Shown here in pieces: positions 22,171 through 31,824 of a DNA stretch of 45,189 nucleotides. Location of the stretch: assembly GCF_000455225.1 (NCBI RefSeq), contig NZ_HF954537.1, positions 165,027 through 210,215 on the forward strand, in the 5' to 3' direction. Numbering within the stretch: the stretch's first letter is position 1; each line of letters starts with the position of its first letter. The notes below the pieces were generated by a model. The model did no database searches. It worked only from the letters and a program-made list of their open reading frames with translations, and was not told the origin of the DNA. This DNA is from Megasphaera massiliensis (GTDB lineage Bacteria > Bacillota > Negativicutes > Veillonellales > Megasphaeraceae). The position numbers were made by a program, and so were the translations under genes.

Positions 22171-22674
22171 CTATTCGTTCGTCGTCCGATTCGACTGGCG
22201 TACTTTTTTTGGATGACGAAGGATATTGAACATTTTGGCACTCGTTTTTTTGATGCGCGCGCCTGTATTTTTCATACGCCGTGCTGTCGTAATCTTGGAC
22301 TTGCGCTTCGGGCGCATGTCGCGGATTGAGCCGAAATCACCGCGGCGGATACTCGTCGCCTTGATGCGGTCGGAACGGAGGTTTACTTTTAATGCGTTCA
22401 TGATTTGGCTCGTCTTAAGGTCGATGTTAAAACTGTAGATATCTACTGCCACGTAGGAGAGGAGAGGATAGGCATGGATGCTGATATGGGCGTTGCCCGA
22501 TACGGCCATGCACGTCAGTTCGTCATCAATATGGAAGAAGGTAATGCCCTCAGCAGGTGCGCCGACCAAATGGAATGCGCGTTCTACCAAGGGCTGCAAG
22601 TCTTCGGCTTCGGTGAAAGAAGCTTTGCAGTTATAAAAATCGATCAGTACATGATTTCCTAATGTATTATTCAT
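22171..22674 (-). CDS. SpeD-like (AdoMet decarboxylase fold) protein lacking the processing serine
   Basis: A 167-residue protein. Residues 4-115 align by eye with bacterial S-adenosylmethionine decarboxylase: LGNHVLIDFY at the start, HISIHAYP, then VAVDIY. In active SpeD a Glu-Ser bond just before HLxIH is cut and the Ser becomes the pyruvoyl cofactor. Here those positions are N61-A62 (Ala codon at 22489-22491), and the catalytic Cys of FTCG is replaced by Phe82. It should neither self-process nor decarboxylate AdoMet by the known route. The last 50 residues are a very basic tail (KRKSK, RRMKN, RIKK), suggesting nucleic-acid or ribosome binding. Start at 22674 follows GGTGGAG. It is cotranscribed with the HD-GYP gene. 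Confidence 0.8.
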   Translation of the reverse strand: MNNTLGNHVLIDFYNCKASFTEAEDLQPLVERAFHLVGAPAEGITFFHIDDELTCMAVSGNAHISIHAYPLLSYVAVDIYSFNIDLKTSQIMNALKVNLRSDRIKATSIRRGDFGSIRDMRPKRKSKITTARRMKNTGARIKKTSAKMFNILRHPKKVRQSNRTTNE

Positions 22675-22704
22675 AAATCTCCACCCGTTACTTAGTTACA
22701 ATTA

Positions 22705-22733
22705 ATTATATACTGTTTTTGGGAACTTGTAAA
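22705..22733 (-). promoter_or_regulatory. Promoter of the speD-like operon
   Basis: On the minus strand, TTTACA (22728-22733) and a perfect TATAAT (22705-22710) are 17 bases apart. Confidence 0.7.
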
Positions 22734-22735
22734 CT

Positions 22736-22776
22736 AAAAAGGGCCCCATGGGATATGTTAAAACCCCATGAGGCTC
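22736..22776 (-). terminator. Terminator of clpB
   Basis: A 12-base arm (22765-22776) pairs with 22741-22752, with mostly Watson-Crick pairs and one mismatch, followed on the minus strand by TTTTT. It begins 7 bases after the clpB stop codon. Confidence 0.8.
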
Positions 22777-22783
22777 GTTTTAG

Positions 22784-25372
22784 TTATGCTTTGTGCTCAC
22801 GAATGGGCGTGAAGGTAAAATCCGTTCCGTCAAAGCCGATGCTGACCGTATCGCCTTCGCGGATGGTGCCGGCGATGATGCTGCGGCTCAAGGACGTTTC
22901 GACGGTATGGGTGATCAAGCGGCGCAGGGGACGGGCACCGAACTGAGGATCGAATCCTTTGTCGGCCAATTCCTGCAGGGCTTCATCAGTCCAAGTGAGT
23001 TTAATCTTGATCTGTTTTTCCAGACGCTGACCGAGGCGTTCCAAGAGGATGGCTGCAATACTCTGTACCTGGTCTTTCTGCAGGGCCTTGAAGACGACGA
23101 TGTCGTCGACACGGTTGAGGAATTCCGGACGGAAGTACTGTTTGAGGAGGTCACGGACCTTCTGGTTGGCCTGTTCGTAATCCGGCGTTTCCAAAATTTC
23201 ATGAGAGCCCAGGTTACTGGTCATGATGATGATGGTGTTCTTGAAGTTGACGACCCGGCCCTTGCCGTCAGTCAGGCGGCCGTCATCGAGGATTTGCAGG
23301 AGGACGTTGAAGATGTCGGGATGGGCCTTTTCGATTTCATCGAGGAGGATGACGCTGTAGGGACGGCGGCGAACGGCTTCGGTGAGCTGACCGCCTTCGT
23401 CATAGCCGACGTATCCCGGAGGCGCCCCAATCAGGCGCGATACGGTATGTTTTTCCATGTATTCTGACATGTCGATGCGGATGATGTTCCGTTCGTCATC
23501 GAAGAGGGATTCCGCTAAGGTCTTGGCAAGTTCGGTCTTGCCGACGCCGGTCGGCCCCAGGAAGATGAAGGAACCGATGGGACGGTTCGGGTCTTTGATA
23601 CCGGCACGGGCGCGGATGATGGCGTCGCTGACGACTTGGACGGCTTCGTCCTGGCCGACGACGCGTTTATGGAGGGTTTCGTCGAGGTGGAGCAGTTTTT
23701 CCCGTTCGCCGGTCATCATCTTAGTGACGGGGATGCCCGTCCAGCGGCTGACGACCTGGGCGATGTCTTCTTCGCCGACTTCTTCTTTCAGGAGCTGCGA
23801 ATCCTGTTTCTGTGCCAGGTGAGCTTCCTGTTCCGCCAGTTGTTTTTCCAGTTCCGGCAGCTTGCCGTACTTCAGTTCTGATGCTTTCGCCAAGTCGTAG
23901 TTGCGTTCGGCCTGAGCCATTTCGCCCTTGACGGCGTCGATTTCTTTTTTCAGTTCCTGGGTGTGCAGGATGGACTGTTTTTCCGTATCCCACTGGGATT
24001 TGAGCTGGTTTTCTTTTTCTTTCAATTCCTGCTTCATAGCCGTGATCTTAGCCAGTCGTTCTTTGGAAGCGTCGTCCGTTTCCTTGGTCAGGGACTGTTC
24101 TTCGATTTCGAGCTGCATGATCTTATGGCTCAATTCGTCAATGGGCGTCGGCATGGATTCGATTTCCGTGCGCAGCTTGGCAGCGGCTTCGTCGACGAGG
24201 TCGATGGCCTTGTCGGGCAGGAAGCGGTCCGAGATGTAGCGGTCCGAAAGGACGGCAGCCGCAACCAGGGCCTTATCGCGGATGCGGACGCCGTGATGGA
24301 CTTCATAGCGTTCTTTCAGGCCGCGGAGGATGGTGATCGTATCTTCGACGGACGGCTGGTCGACCATGACCGGCTGGAAACGCCGTTCGAGGGCAGCGTC
24401 CTTTTCGATGTATTTCTGGTATTCGTTGAGGGTCGTAGCCCCGATGCAGCGCAGGTCGCCGCGGGCCAGCATCGGTTTCAGGATATTGCCGGCGTCCATG
24501 GAGCCTTCGGACGCGCCGGCGCCGACGACGGTGTGGATTTCATCGATGAAGAGGAGAATCTGACCGTCTGATTTGGCGATTTCATTGAGGACCGATTTCA
24601 GCCGTTCTTCGAATTCACCGCGGTATTTGGCCCCGGCAATGAGAGAACCCATGTCGAGGGAGTAGAGGGTCTTGTTCTTTAAGGATTCGGGAATGTCTCC
24701 GCTGACGATGCGGCGGGCCAATCCTTCGACGATGGCCGTTTTACCGACGCCCGGTTCCCCGATGAGGACCGGGTTGTTCTTGCGGCGACGCGACAAGATT
24801 TCGATGGTCCGGCGGATTTCGTCGTCACGGCCGATGACGGGGTCGAGCTTATTCTGGCGGGCAGCTGCCGTCAGGTCGCGGCCGTATTTTTCCAAGGCCT
24901 TGTAGTTGCCTTCGGGGTTGTCGGTATTGACGTTGGCCTTGCGGTTGGCCTTGATGGTACTCATGATCTTGTCCTGGTGCAGGCCGAATTCACGGCACAG
25001 TTCCTGGACGTCGCTGCTGCTTTCGCTGACGATGCCGAGGAGCAGGTGTTCTGTACTGATGTAGTCATCGTGCATGGAGTCGGTTAATTGCTGGGCTTTG
25101 CCGATGACCCGGACCATTTCCGTCGACATCGACATCTGGCTCGAACCTTGGACGGAAGGGATTTTCTTCAGCAGCTGTTCCAGACGTGCCTGGAGCATGG
25201 GGACGTCGGTCTGACATTCCGTAAGGATGGTGCTCAGCAGGCCTTCAGGCTCTTTGAGCAGGCCCATGAGCATGTGGACCGAGGAGATTTCTTGGTTGTA
25301 ATGGAGGGCGGCAATCTGCTGGGCAGACTGGAAGGCTTCCATGACTTTCTGTGTATATTTTTCGTTTCCCAT
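22784..25372 (-). CDS. clpB: Disaggregase ClpB (AAA+ chaperone)
   Basis: An 862-residue ClpB of full length. Order: N-terminal double Clp repeat (1-145), first AAA+ domain with GEPGVGKT Walker A, a long coiled-coil M domain (about 410-525, rich in Glu/Lys), and second AAA+ domain with GPTGVGKT and the arginine-finger region, ending in the D2 small domain. It works with DnaK to resolubilise aggregated proteins after heat or other stress; the M domain separates it from ClpC and ClpA. Ribosome site AAGGAGG lies 8 bases before the ATG. It is monocistronic, with its own promoter and terminator. Confidence 0.97.
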   Translation of the reverse strand: MGNEKYTQKVMEAFQSAQQIAALHYNQEISSVHMLMGLLKEPEGLLSTILTECQTDVPMLQARLEQLLKKIPSVQGSSQMSMSTEMVRVIGKAQQLTDSMHDDYISTEHLLLGIVSESSSDVQELCREFGLHQDKIMSTIKANRKANVNTDNPEGNYKALEKYGRDLTAAARQNKLDPVIGRDDEIRRTIEILSRRRKNNPVLIGEPGVGKTAIVEGLARRIVSGDIPESLKNKTLYSLDMGSLIAGAKYRGEFEERLKSVLNEIAKSDGQILLFIDEIHTVVGAGASEGSMDAGNILKPMLARGDLRCIGATTLNEYQKYIEKDAALERRFQPVMVDQPSVEDTITILRGLKERYEVHHGVRIRDKALVAAAVLSDRYISDRFLPDKAIDLVDEAAAKLRTEIESMPTPIDELSHKIMQLEIEEQSLTKETDDASKERLAKITAMKQELKEKENQLKSQWDTEKQSILHTQELKKEIDAVKGEMAQAERNYDLAKASELKYGKLPELEKQLAEQEAHLAQKQDSQLLKEEVGEEDIAQVVSRWTGIPVTKMMTGEREKLLHLDETLHKRVVGQDEAVQVVSDAIIRARAGIKDPNRPIGSFIFLGPTGVGKTELAKTLAESLFDDERNIIRIDMSEYMEKHTVSRLIGAPPGYVGYDEGGQLTEAVRRRPYSVILLDEIEKAHPDIFNVLLQILDDGRLTDGKGRVVNFKNTIIIMTSNLGSHEILETPDYEQANQKVRDLLKQYFRPEFLNRVDDIVVFKALQKDQVQSIAAILLERLGQRLEKQIKIKLTWTDEALQELADKGFDPQFGARPLRRLITHTVETSLSRSIIAGTIREGDTVSIGFDGTDFTFTPIREHKA

Positions 25373-25438
25373 AAGTAAGACCTCCTTATTATGGCGATTG
25401 TATTCAGGATTAGGAGCTTTTCGCTAGCTTCTAGTATC

Positions 25439-25477
25439 ATTATAGCTATAAAAGTCAAAAAGTCAATATGTCAAAAA
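25439..25477 (-). promoter_or_regulatory. clpB promoter with three 8-bp direct repeats
   Basis: On the minus strand, TTGACT (25461-25466) and TATAAT (25439-25444) are 16 bases apart. The motif GTCAAWAW, as read on the plus strand, occurs three times in a row (25454, 25462, 25470), overlapping the -35. The 8-base period differs from the 10-base period of CtsR boxes. Confidence 0.6.
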
Positions 25478-25510
25478 GGAAAATTTGTAAATCTTTTGGA
25501 AAAGACTTTG

Positions 25511-25539
25511 TTGACAGTCCTCATCCTTTCCCCTACAAT
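25511..25539 (+). promoter_or_regulatory. Promoter of the Sel1-repeat gene
   Basis: A perfect TTGACA (25511-25516) and TACAAT (25534-25539) are 17 bases apart, divergent from the clpB promoter. Confidence 0.75.
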
Positions 25540-25595
25540 CGAGGCAGTATAAAGATTGTCTTCCGTCATGGGAGACCGATGAAAGGAGTCCGACG

Positions 25596-26402
25596 ATGGA
25601 CGAAACAGAACGACTGGCCTTTAGCGGCGATGCAGCGGCTCAATGTGCCATGGGAGACGATTATTTCTTTGACGCTTTTGACGCCGATATAGAAGATAAA
25701 GATGATTTATATAGGAAGGCTTTTTACTGGTACAGCCGTTCGGCCAAGGGCGGTTATGCTGCCGGTCAGTATAACTTGGGCTACCAGTATGAGCATGGGT
25801 TAGGTACGGAGCGCGATATCGAACAGGCTGTCCTTTGGTACGGTGCGGCCGCCAGCCACGGCTATGGAGCTGCTGAGAATAATTTAGGCCATCTCTATGA
25901 AATAGGGGATGATCTCCCTCAGGATTACGAAAAGGCCCTGTACTGGTACCGGCGGGCTGCCGAACACGACGACGGCGACGGCCAGTGCAATGCGGCCATC
26001 ATGTATCAGTTCGGCTACACCGGGGAGCCGGATTATGAAAAAGCCGCCTATTGGTATGCTAAGGCGGCAGATCAGGGAAATGTCATTGCCGGAAACAATC
26101 TCGGCTATCTCTATGAAAAAGGATATGGCGTTCCTCAAGACTGGGAACTGGCTGCGCACTGGTACTATGAAGCGGCCATGGCCGGCGACGGGCCGGCGCA
26201 GAACAACTTGGGCGTCCTCTACCGTGACGGCCACGGCGTCGCTCGTGACAGCATTCAGGCGGCTTACTGGTTTGCCCAGTCTGCAGCGTCAGGCTATAAA
26301 GAGGGCATGAAAAATTACGCCACCGCCCTGGAAACAGGCGATGGCGTAGAGATGGATCGTGATGAAGCTCGATATTGGCGAAATAAAAGCCGGGACGATT
26401 AA
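25596..26402 (+). CDS. Sel1-like repeat protein
   Basis: A 268-residue protein made almost entirely of about six Sel1-like (TPR-related) repeats of 36 residues, for example AQYNLGYQYEHGLGTERD-type units with the AxYWYxxAA helix. Such solenoids bind other proteins. It has no signal peptide, so it is probably cytoplasmic. Start follows AAAGGAG by 7 bases. It has a strong promoter of its own, divergent from clpB, which could place it among stress-linked adaptors, but that is only a guess from position. Confidence 0.88.
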   Translation: MDETERLAFSGDAAAQCAMGDDYFFDAFDADIEDKDDLYRKAFYWYSRSAKGGYAAGQYNLGYQYEHGLGTERDIEQAVLWYGAAASHGYGAAENNLGHLYEIGDDLPQDYEKALYWYRRAAEHDDGDGQCNAAIMYQFGYTGEPDYEKAAYWYAKAADQGNVIAGNNLGYLYEKGYGVPQDWELAAHWYYEAAMAGDGPAQNNLGVLYRDGHGVARDSIQAAYWFAQSAASGYKEGMKNYATALETGDGVEMDRDEARYWRNKSRDD

Positions 26403-26454
26403 TGGAGAATATTAATAAATACCGTAATGATCGTGGCATTGACCGGGTCGATGA

Positions 26455-27660
26455 TTAGGAGCCGATGAGGGGAATGACGAAGAAGGCCGTCGGTGCCGGG
26501 CCGAAGATTTCCGTCATGGCCGTCATGTTGGCGATGGCGTTGGGCGTAGCCCCTAAGCCGAAGCCGCAGACGCCGCTGGTCATGACGGCAGCTTCGTAGT
26601 CGCGGCCCATGATGCGGAAGACGATGAAGTAGGCGAAGATGGCCATGAACAGGGCCTGGCTGAGGAGCATGACGACCAGAGGTACGGCAAGGTCTGCCAG
26701 CTGCCAGAGCTTGAGGCTCATGAGGACGCAGGTCAAAAAGACGGTCAGGCTGAGGTTGCCCAAAACTTCACTTTCATGCTGGTAGACTTTAAAGCTGTGC
26801 GTAAAGTCGGCGATGTTGCGGATGACGGCAGCGACGATCATCGAGCCGATATAGCCCGGGAAGACAAGGCCGATGCTGCTGAAGAAACCGCTGACGATCG
26901 TTCCGAGACCCATGGCCAGGAAGAGGTGGGCCATGGCGTTCATGAAGCGGTAGTTGTCGATGGTCTGGCCGATTTTGTTTTCAATCTTGATGGCGTTTTC
27001 GGCCCGTTCCTTATCGCCGGCTACGGCTTTTAACCGCGATACGGCGTCGGCGTTGGCCGAAGGATCGAACCGTTCCGATTCAGCCGAGCTGACCAGATGG
27101 TGTTTGTGAATCAGTCCTTCCCCAATCGGACCGCCGATGACACCGCCGGCGACGAGACCGAAGGTAGCGGCGGCGACGGAAATGGTGACGCCGCTGTCAA
27201 GGCCGATGTCTTCCAACAAGGGACCGAAGGCCGCTGCCGTGCCGTGACCGCCGACCATGGGAACCGATCCCGTTGCCAGTCCCATGAGAGGACTGAGGTC
27301 GAAGACTGTCGCGAGGCTCACCCCGATGATATTCTGTAAGGTGATGAGAATCGTCGTGACGATGGCCATTTTAAAGACCATGATGCCGCCTCGTTTGATA
27401 AGGCTGATGCTGGCCGTGTAGCCGACACTGGTGAAAAAGAGCATCATACAGATGTTTTGCATAATCGTATCCTGCTCGTACTGCCAAAGACCCTGTGTAT
27501 AGAGAATGCAGTTGATGATAGCGAATAAGATGCCTCCGACGACCGGAGCGGGGATACAGTACTTGCGCAGGACGTCGAATTTTGCACGCAAGAATACGCC
27601 GGTATAGTAAACGACAATCGCTGCGGCTAATGTTTGATAAATATTAAGATTTACAGCCAC
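26455..27660 (-). CDS. gltS: Sodium/glutamate symporter GltS
   Basis: A 401-residue membrane protein of the GltS (ESS) family, which takes up glutamate with sodium. It has two inverted halves of about five helices. The re-entrant loop regions are visible as GSVPMVGGHGTAAAFG in the first half and GFGLGATPNAIANM in the second. The start is GTG at 27660, about 8 bases after AAGGGGG. The C-terminus, ending PLIGS, is the usual one. It is convergent with the Sel1 gene; I saw no clear terminator between them. Confidence 0.92.
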   Translation of the reverse strand: MAVNLNIYQTLAAAIVVYYTGVFLRAKFDVLRKYCIPAPVVGGILFAIINCILYTQGLWQYEQDTIMQNICMMLFFTSVGYTASISLIKRGGIMVFKMAIVTTILITLQNIIGVSLATVFDLSPLMGLATGSVPMVGGHGTAAAFGPLLEDIGLDSGVTISVAAATFGLVAGGVIGGPIGEGLIHKHHLVSSAESERFDPSANADAVSRLKAVAGDKERAENAIKIENKIGQTIDNYRFMNAMAHLFLAMGLGTIVSGFFSSIGLVFPGYIGSMIVAAVIRNIADFTHSFKVYQHESEVLGNLSLTVFLTCVLMSLKLWQLADLAVPLVVMLLSQALFMAIFAYFIVFRIMGRDYEAAVMTSGVCGFGLGATPNAIANMTAMTEIFGPAPTAFFVIPLIGS

Positions 27661-27794
27661 AAATAAGCCCCCTTCATATTTTATCGATTATGGATGAAAT
27701 CGACGAAATAGGTTATGAAAAAATAAAAAATACAGTACTTATGATAACAGATTTTGGGCTGTAAAACAAATATGCGGATAAAAATAACCAGGTG

Positions 27795-29006
27795 TCATCC
27801 TTCGCCGTCCGCTTGGGAAAGATAGCTGGGGGAGGTATAATAGTCCCTTCGTCCTTGGCGGCAAGAAGCGCTGCGGAAACAGAGGGCTTGAATGTCGTTG
27901 GCCCGGATATCAAGGGTAAGCTGTGCCTGTCCGAGAGGGGACAGGATTTTTTTTGCCTGCGCCGGTTTGGTTATGATGGGGAAGGTTCCCTTTGCTTCTT
28001 TCAAGAAGGCGGCGCCGCGCTCGTTGAAGGCCAGGATGCGGCCGTATTGAGGCCCTTCACGGTAGGATTCATTGAAGAAATCTTGTGACGGCTGCAGGAC
28101 CGTATAGGCGCCCATGCGGGACAGGCGGCTGAATGCATAGCGCTTGGTCTTGACGGCGGCCAGGGCTTCTTCATACGTCGAAAGGGGAGAGAAGGCTCGG
28201 TGCCAACGGTTTTCGAGGCCTTCGGTAAAGGCCGGCAGGCAGCGGAGCTGTTCCGGCGTCAAGAGGCGGCCTTCAAGGCTGACGAAGTCGCCGTAGCGGT
28301 CGTAGTCAGTGAAGGCGCCTGCTTTCAGCAGGGCTTCGATGTCGCTGCGGCTGGCCAGAGGCAAATAGGCGGCGACGCGGGACGTGAATCCCTTTTTCAG
28401 TTCCCGGCGGAGGGCCGAGGCACTGGTGAAAGGCTGGTCGAAGCTGTTTTCAGCATGGCTTCCGCGGCGAGGAACGGTTTGCATCGCAAGGGGAGACGGC
28501 AGGGCGAGGATGGCTTTTGCATATTCAAGGGCCAAGAGGGCATTGGGCTGATCCAAAAGGCCGGCCAGTTCCGGCAGGGCCTTTGCCAGGTCGTCTGTCT
28601 GATTCCGACCGGCCGTGGCCGTCTTTGTCGATCCATCGTACGAGAGGCTCAAGGCGGTTTTTCCCAGGCGGAGAAAGTCGGCAGCCGTCCCCTCTTCGAC
28701 GCCGCAGGCAAGGGAGGTGCAGCCAAGGCGATAGGCTAAACGGATGCCGCCTGAGGCAAATCCTTCAGCACTCGAGAGGGCATAGACGGCAGGCAGTTCA
28801 AAGACGGCATCGGCTCCGCTGCGGACGGCCCAACGGGCGCGGTGCCACTTGTCGAAGAGTGCCGGTTCGCCGCGCTGGACGAAGGCGCCGCTCAGGATGA
28901 CGATGACGGCCGTATCGGGCGGACTTTGGCGGCGGATTTCCGACAGCAAGTAGGCGTGGCCGGTGTGAAAGGGATTAAATTCGGCGATGACGGCAATGGC
29001 TTCCAT
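27795..29006 (-). CDS. tmcAL: tRNA(Met) cytidine acetate ligase TmcAL
   Basis: A 403-residue nucleotidyltransferase-fold protein of the TmcAL (YlbM) family, which uses acetate and ATP to make N4-acetylcytidine in the anticodon of elongator tRNA(Met). The (H/T)xGH motif is at residues 14-17 (FNPFHTGH), followed by ILSGAFVQRGEPA, as in characterised members. Length is normal. Ribosome site AAGGAGG lies 5 bases before the ATG. It is divergent from the lipoprotein-acetate kinase operon. Its substrate acetate is the product of the neighbouring AckA, but no shared control is visible. Confidence 0.9.
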   Translation of the reverse strand: MEAIAVIAEFNPFHTGHAYLLSEIRRQSPPDTAVIVILSGAFVQRGEPALFDKWHRARWAVRSGADAVFELPAVYALSSAEGFASGGIRLAYRLGCTSLACGVEEGTAADFLRLGKTALSLSYDGSTKTATAGRNQTDDLAKALPELAGLLDQPNALLALEYAKAILALPSPLAMQTVPRRGSHAENSFDQPFTSASALRRELKKGFTSRVAAYLPLASRSDIEALLKAGAFTDYDRYGDFVSLEGRLLTPEQLRCLPAFTEGLENRWHRAFSPLSTYEEALAAVKTKRYAFSRLSRMGAYTVLQPSQDFFNESYREGPQYGRILAFNERGAAFLKEAKGTFPIITKPAQAKKILSPLGQAQLTLDIRANDIQALCFRSASCRQGRRDYYTSPSYLSQADGEG

Positions 29007-29246
29007 AGCAGCCTCCTTACGTTCTAAATTTCACAATATCTGAACGGGACGAAGCCGCAGTGTCTGGCGGCACCGTCCGGAAAAGGCCGTATTTCACGAA
29101 GAAACACAGTATAAGTTGTTTATAAGTATACGGAAGGTAAAGAAAATCGTCAATGGAGGCCGTTCATTCTTTTTGGCTGTTTGGGCGGATAGCTAAAGTA
29201 TTTCCAATTCCTGCTTTTTTTAGATGACGCTATAAGGCTTTTATGC

Positions 29247-29252
29247 TATAAT
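29247..29252 (+). promoter_or_regulatory. -10 box of the lipoprotein-ackA operon
   Basis: A perfect TATAAT lies 37 bases before the lipoprotein start. No good -35 sits at the usual distance. Confidence 0.45.
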
Positions 29253-29288
29253 GAACCTAGTCTGTAGAAAGCATAAATAGGTGATTGT

Positions 29289-29825
29289 ATGAAGGGATTG
29301 AAAGGACTTGCAGCTGCGGCCATGGTCTCAGCTGCCGTATTGTTAGCCGGCTGTGGCAGCAATACGATGCTTGAAGAATACAGTTTCGGCTATGTCCAGT
29401 TGAAGGCCGGAAATTCGGAAGTGTACGTCATGACCCCGTTTGACCTGGCACATGTGAATCGCCAGGACGGCGAAGGCATGATGTATATTAACAATGACAA
29501 ACACATCAATGTCGTCGCTGTTTCTGAAACAGCCGGCGAAACGACGCCTGTTGCCATGGCAGATAAATACGTTGCCATGCTGAAACAGACACCGGATGTA
29601 TCTGATCTGCAAACGAAGATTACCGAAGCCGAAGAGAGCGGGCGCAAGGCCACCGTCGTCGACGCCTCCTATACGGAGCCGTTGAACGGCCAGCCGGCGA
29701 AGCTCACCGTGCGGAGTTTCTTCTTTGAAGATAATGGCCAGATTTGGCACGTCATATACATGTACAAAGACGGTGACGAACTGGCGAAGGAAGTAGTTGA
29801 CCACGTATTTGGCCAGCTAAAGTAA
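29289..29825 (+). CDS. Lipoprotein of unknown function
   Basis: A 178-residue protein with a lipoprotein signal peptide: MKGLKG, a hydrophobic core, and lipobox LLAGC with the acylated cysteine at residue 22. The mature domain of about 155 residues is mixed alpha/beta with no cysteine apart from the lipidated one, no repeats, and no family I recognise. It should be anchored on the outer face of the inner membrane or on the outer membrane. Weak ribosome site AGGTGA. It lies 31 bases before ackA and is probably cotranscribed with it. Confidence 0.75.
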   Translation: MKGLKGLAAAAMVSAAVLLAGCGSNTMLEEYSFGYVQLKAGNSEVYVMTPFDLAHVNRQDGEGMMYINNDKHINVVAVSETAGETTPVAMADKYVAMLKQTPDVSDLQTKITEAEESGRKATVVDASYTEPLNGQPAKLTVRSFFFEDNGQIWHVIYMYKDGDELAKEVVDHVFGQLK

Positions 29826-29856
29826 TTTTAAAACACACGAAAGAGGGTAAAATTTC

Positions 29857-31053
29857 ATGATCGTATTGGTTGTAAACTGCGGAAGCTCATCTTTGAAGTA
29901 TCAGCTCGTCAACATGGATAATGAAGAAGTAATGGCAAAAGGTTTGGTCGAAAAAATCGGCCTCACCGATTCGCAGCTGACCCACAAATGGAATGGCCAG
30001 AAAAAAGAAATCAAACAGTCCATTCCGGATCACCAAGTAGCCGTCAAGTTAGTCCTCGACATTTTGACCGACGCTGAATGCGGCGTCATCAAATCGATGG
30101 ATGCCATCGATGCTGTCGGCCACCGCGTCGTCCATGGCGGTGAAGAATTCGCTGCTTCCACGCTCATTACGGACGAAGTCATGAAAGCCTTGGAAAAATG
30201 CTCGGCCATGGCTCCGCTTCACAATCCGCCGAACATCATCGGCATCAATGCCTGCAAGGCTATTATGCCCGGCGTACCTCAGGTCGGCGTCTTCGATACG
30301 GCCTTCCATCAGACCATGCCGGCAAAAGCCTTCATGTACGGCCTCCCGTACGAACTCTATAAGGAAGATCATATCCGCCGTTACGGCTTCCACGGCACGA
30401 GCCATCGCTATGTCGCCGGTGAAGTCGCTAAAGTCATGGGCAAACCCGTTGAAGAACTGCGCATCATCAACTGCCATCTCGGCAACGGCTCTTCCTTAGC
30501 TGCCATCAAATACGGCAAATGCGTCGACACGACGATGGGCTTTACGCCGCTGGCCGGCGTCCTCATGGGTACGCGCTGCGGTGATATCGACCCGGCTATC
30601 GTCCTCAACGTCATGGACAACCATAACCTTTCGACGAAAGATATGGACAAATTGATGAACAAACAGTCCGGTGTCCTCGGCATCTCCGGCGTTTCCAGCG
30701 ACTTCCGCGATCTCGGTAAAGCTGCCGGCGAAGGCAATGAACGCGCTCAGCTCGCCCTCGACATGTTCCACTATCAGGTCCGCAAGGAAATCGGTGCCTT
30801 TGCTGCTGCCATGGGCGGTGTCGATGTCATCACCTTTACGGCCGGTGTCGGCGAAAACGGCATTGAAGACCGCGCCGCCATTGCCGAAGGCCTCGAATAC
30901 CTCGGTGCCAAACTCGATCCGCAGCGCAACGACGTCCGCGGCAAAGACGCTTTGATCAGCACCGACGATTCGACGGTTAAGATGTATGTCATTCCGACGA
31001 ATGAAGAAATCATGATTGCCCGCGATACGAAGGACATCGTATCCAAACAGTAA
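29857..31053 (+). CDS. ackA: Acetate kinase
   Basis: A 398-residue acetate kinase that makes ATP and acetate from acetyl phosphate, the last step of fermentative acetate production. Family signatures are intact: [11 protein letters not shown] (residues 6-16), HRVVHGGE near 89-96, and FHGTSHRYV and GNGSS in the middle. Phosphotransacetylase is not in the window. It fits with the pyruvate:ferredoxin oxidoreductase 2.5 kb downstream, which supplies acetyl-CoA. Ribosome site GAGGG lies about 10 bases before the ATG. Confidence 0.97.
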   Translation: MIVLVVNCGSSSLKYQLVNMDNEEVMAKGLVEKIGLTDSQLTHKWNGQKKEIKQSIPDHQVAVKLVLDILTDAECGVIKSMDAIDAVGHRVVHGGEEFAASTLITDEVMKALEKCSAMAPLHNPPNIIGINACKAIMPGVPQVGVFDTAFHQTMPAKAFMYGLPYELYKEDHIRRYGFHGTSHRYVAGEVAKVMGKPVEELRIINCHLGNGSSLAAIKYGKCVDTTMGFTPLAGVLMGTRCGDIDPAIVLNVMDNHNLSTKDMDKLMNKQSGVLGISGVSSDFRDLGKAAGEGNERAQLALDMFHYQVRKEIGAFAAAMGGVDVITFTAGVGENGIEDRAAIAEGLEYLGAKLDPQRNDVRGKDALISTDDSTVKMYVIPTNEEIMIARDTKDIVSKQ

Positions 31054-31078
31054 TAGTGCCTCGGATGGAGTGAAGACC

Positions 31079-31765
31079 GTGAAATTATTATACTGGGATA
31101 TTGACGGAACCTTATTGAATACCGGCCATGCTGGATTGAATGCCATTAAAGAGGTCCTCCGCGATTTAAAAGGGGAGGATACACCGGTGCCGAAAATCGA
31201 TGCCGGCGGCAGGACCGATAACTATATTTGTCAGCAGCTGCTCTATAAATCGACGGGCGTCATGCCGACGGATGAAGAAGTCTTTGCCTTTTGCCGCAAC
31301 TATGAACAAAAGCTCTTGAAATGGCTGAAACGCAAGGCTCATGAAGGTGTCATCCTGCCGAATGCAGCAGAAAACCTGGCATTCTTCCATGGAAGGGAAG
31401 GTTACTGCCAGCTCCTCCTGACGGGGAACAGCCGCGTCGGTGCCAGCCTGAAGATGGATTTCTTCGGCTTGTCTCAGTATTTTGATTTCGACCATTCCGG
31501 CTTTACTTTCGACTACTACTACCGCGACGACTTGGCCCGCAATGCCCTGGCCATTGCCAAACGGACTTGGGGCGATGACATTGAAGCCATGTATGTTATC
31601 GGTGACACGCCTCATGACATTCAGTGTGGAAAAGCCATTGGCGCCCGGACTATCAGCGTCGCTACCGGAAGGCATTCCTACGATGATTTGGCCAAGTGCG
31701 AACCCTGGAAAATCATTTCATCCCTTCCGGAACCGGAAGCCTTCGAAGCGCTTCTTGAATTGTGA
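31079..31765 (+). CDS. HAD-family phosphatase
   Basis: A 228-residue haloacid dehalogenase-type hydrolase similar to phosphoglycolate phosphatases. Motif I is DIDGT (D7, D9), motif II the LLTGNS region, motif III the lysine in LKMDFFG, and motif IV GDTPHDIQ. A helical cap lies between motifs I and II. The substrate is unknown. Start chosen at GTG 31079, 8 bases after GGAG; the frame is open further left into ackA but without a ribosome site. It lies 25 bases after ackA, so it is in the same operon, and is closed by the terminator at 31787. Confidence 0.87.
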   Translation: MKLLYWDIDGTLLNTGHAGLNAIKEVLRDLKGEDTPVPKIDAGGRTDNYICQQLLYKSTGVMPTDEEVFAFCRNYEQKLLKWLKRKAHEGVILPNAAENLAFFHGREGYCQLLLTGNSRVGASLKMDFFGLSQYFDFDHSGFTFDYYYRDDLARNALAIAKRTWGDDIEAMYVIGDTPHDIQCGKAIGARTISVATGRHSYDDLAKCEPWKIISSLPEPEAFEALLEL

Positions 31766-31786
31766 TAAATCCCTAATAAAAAAAGG

Positions 31787-31824
31787 AAACCCAGACTCAT
31801 CACATGGAGTCTGGGTTTTTTTTC
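31787..31824. terminator. Terminator between convergent operons
   Basis: A 12-bp arm (31787-31798) pairs with 31807-31818 across an 8-base loop, with T7 on the plus side and a T-rich run on the minus side. Its right arm overlaps the last codons of the convergent small membrane gene. Confidence 0.85.

Noticed and set aside
25451-25480. CtsR operator before clpB
   Set aside because: The GTCAA repeats have an 8-base period, while the CtsR heptad repeat has a 10-base period.
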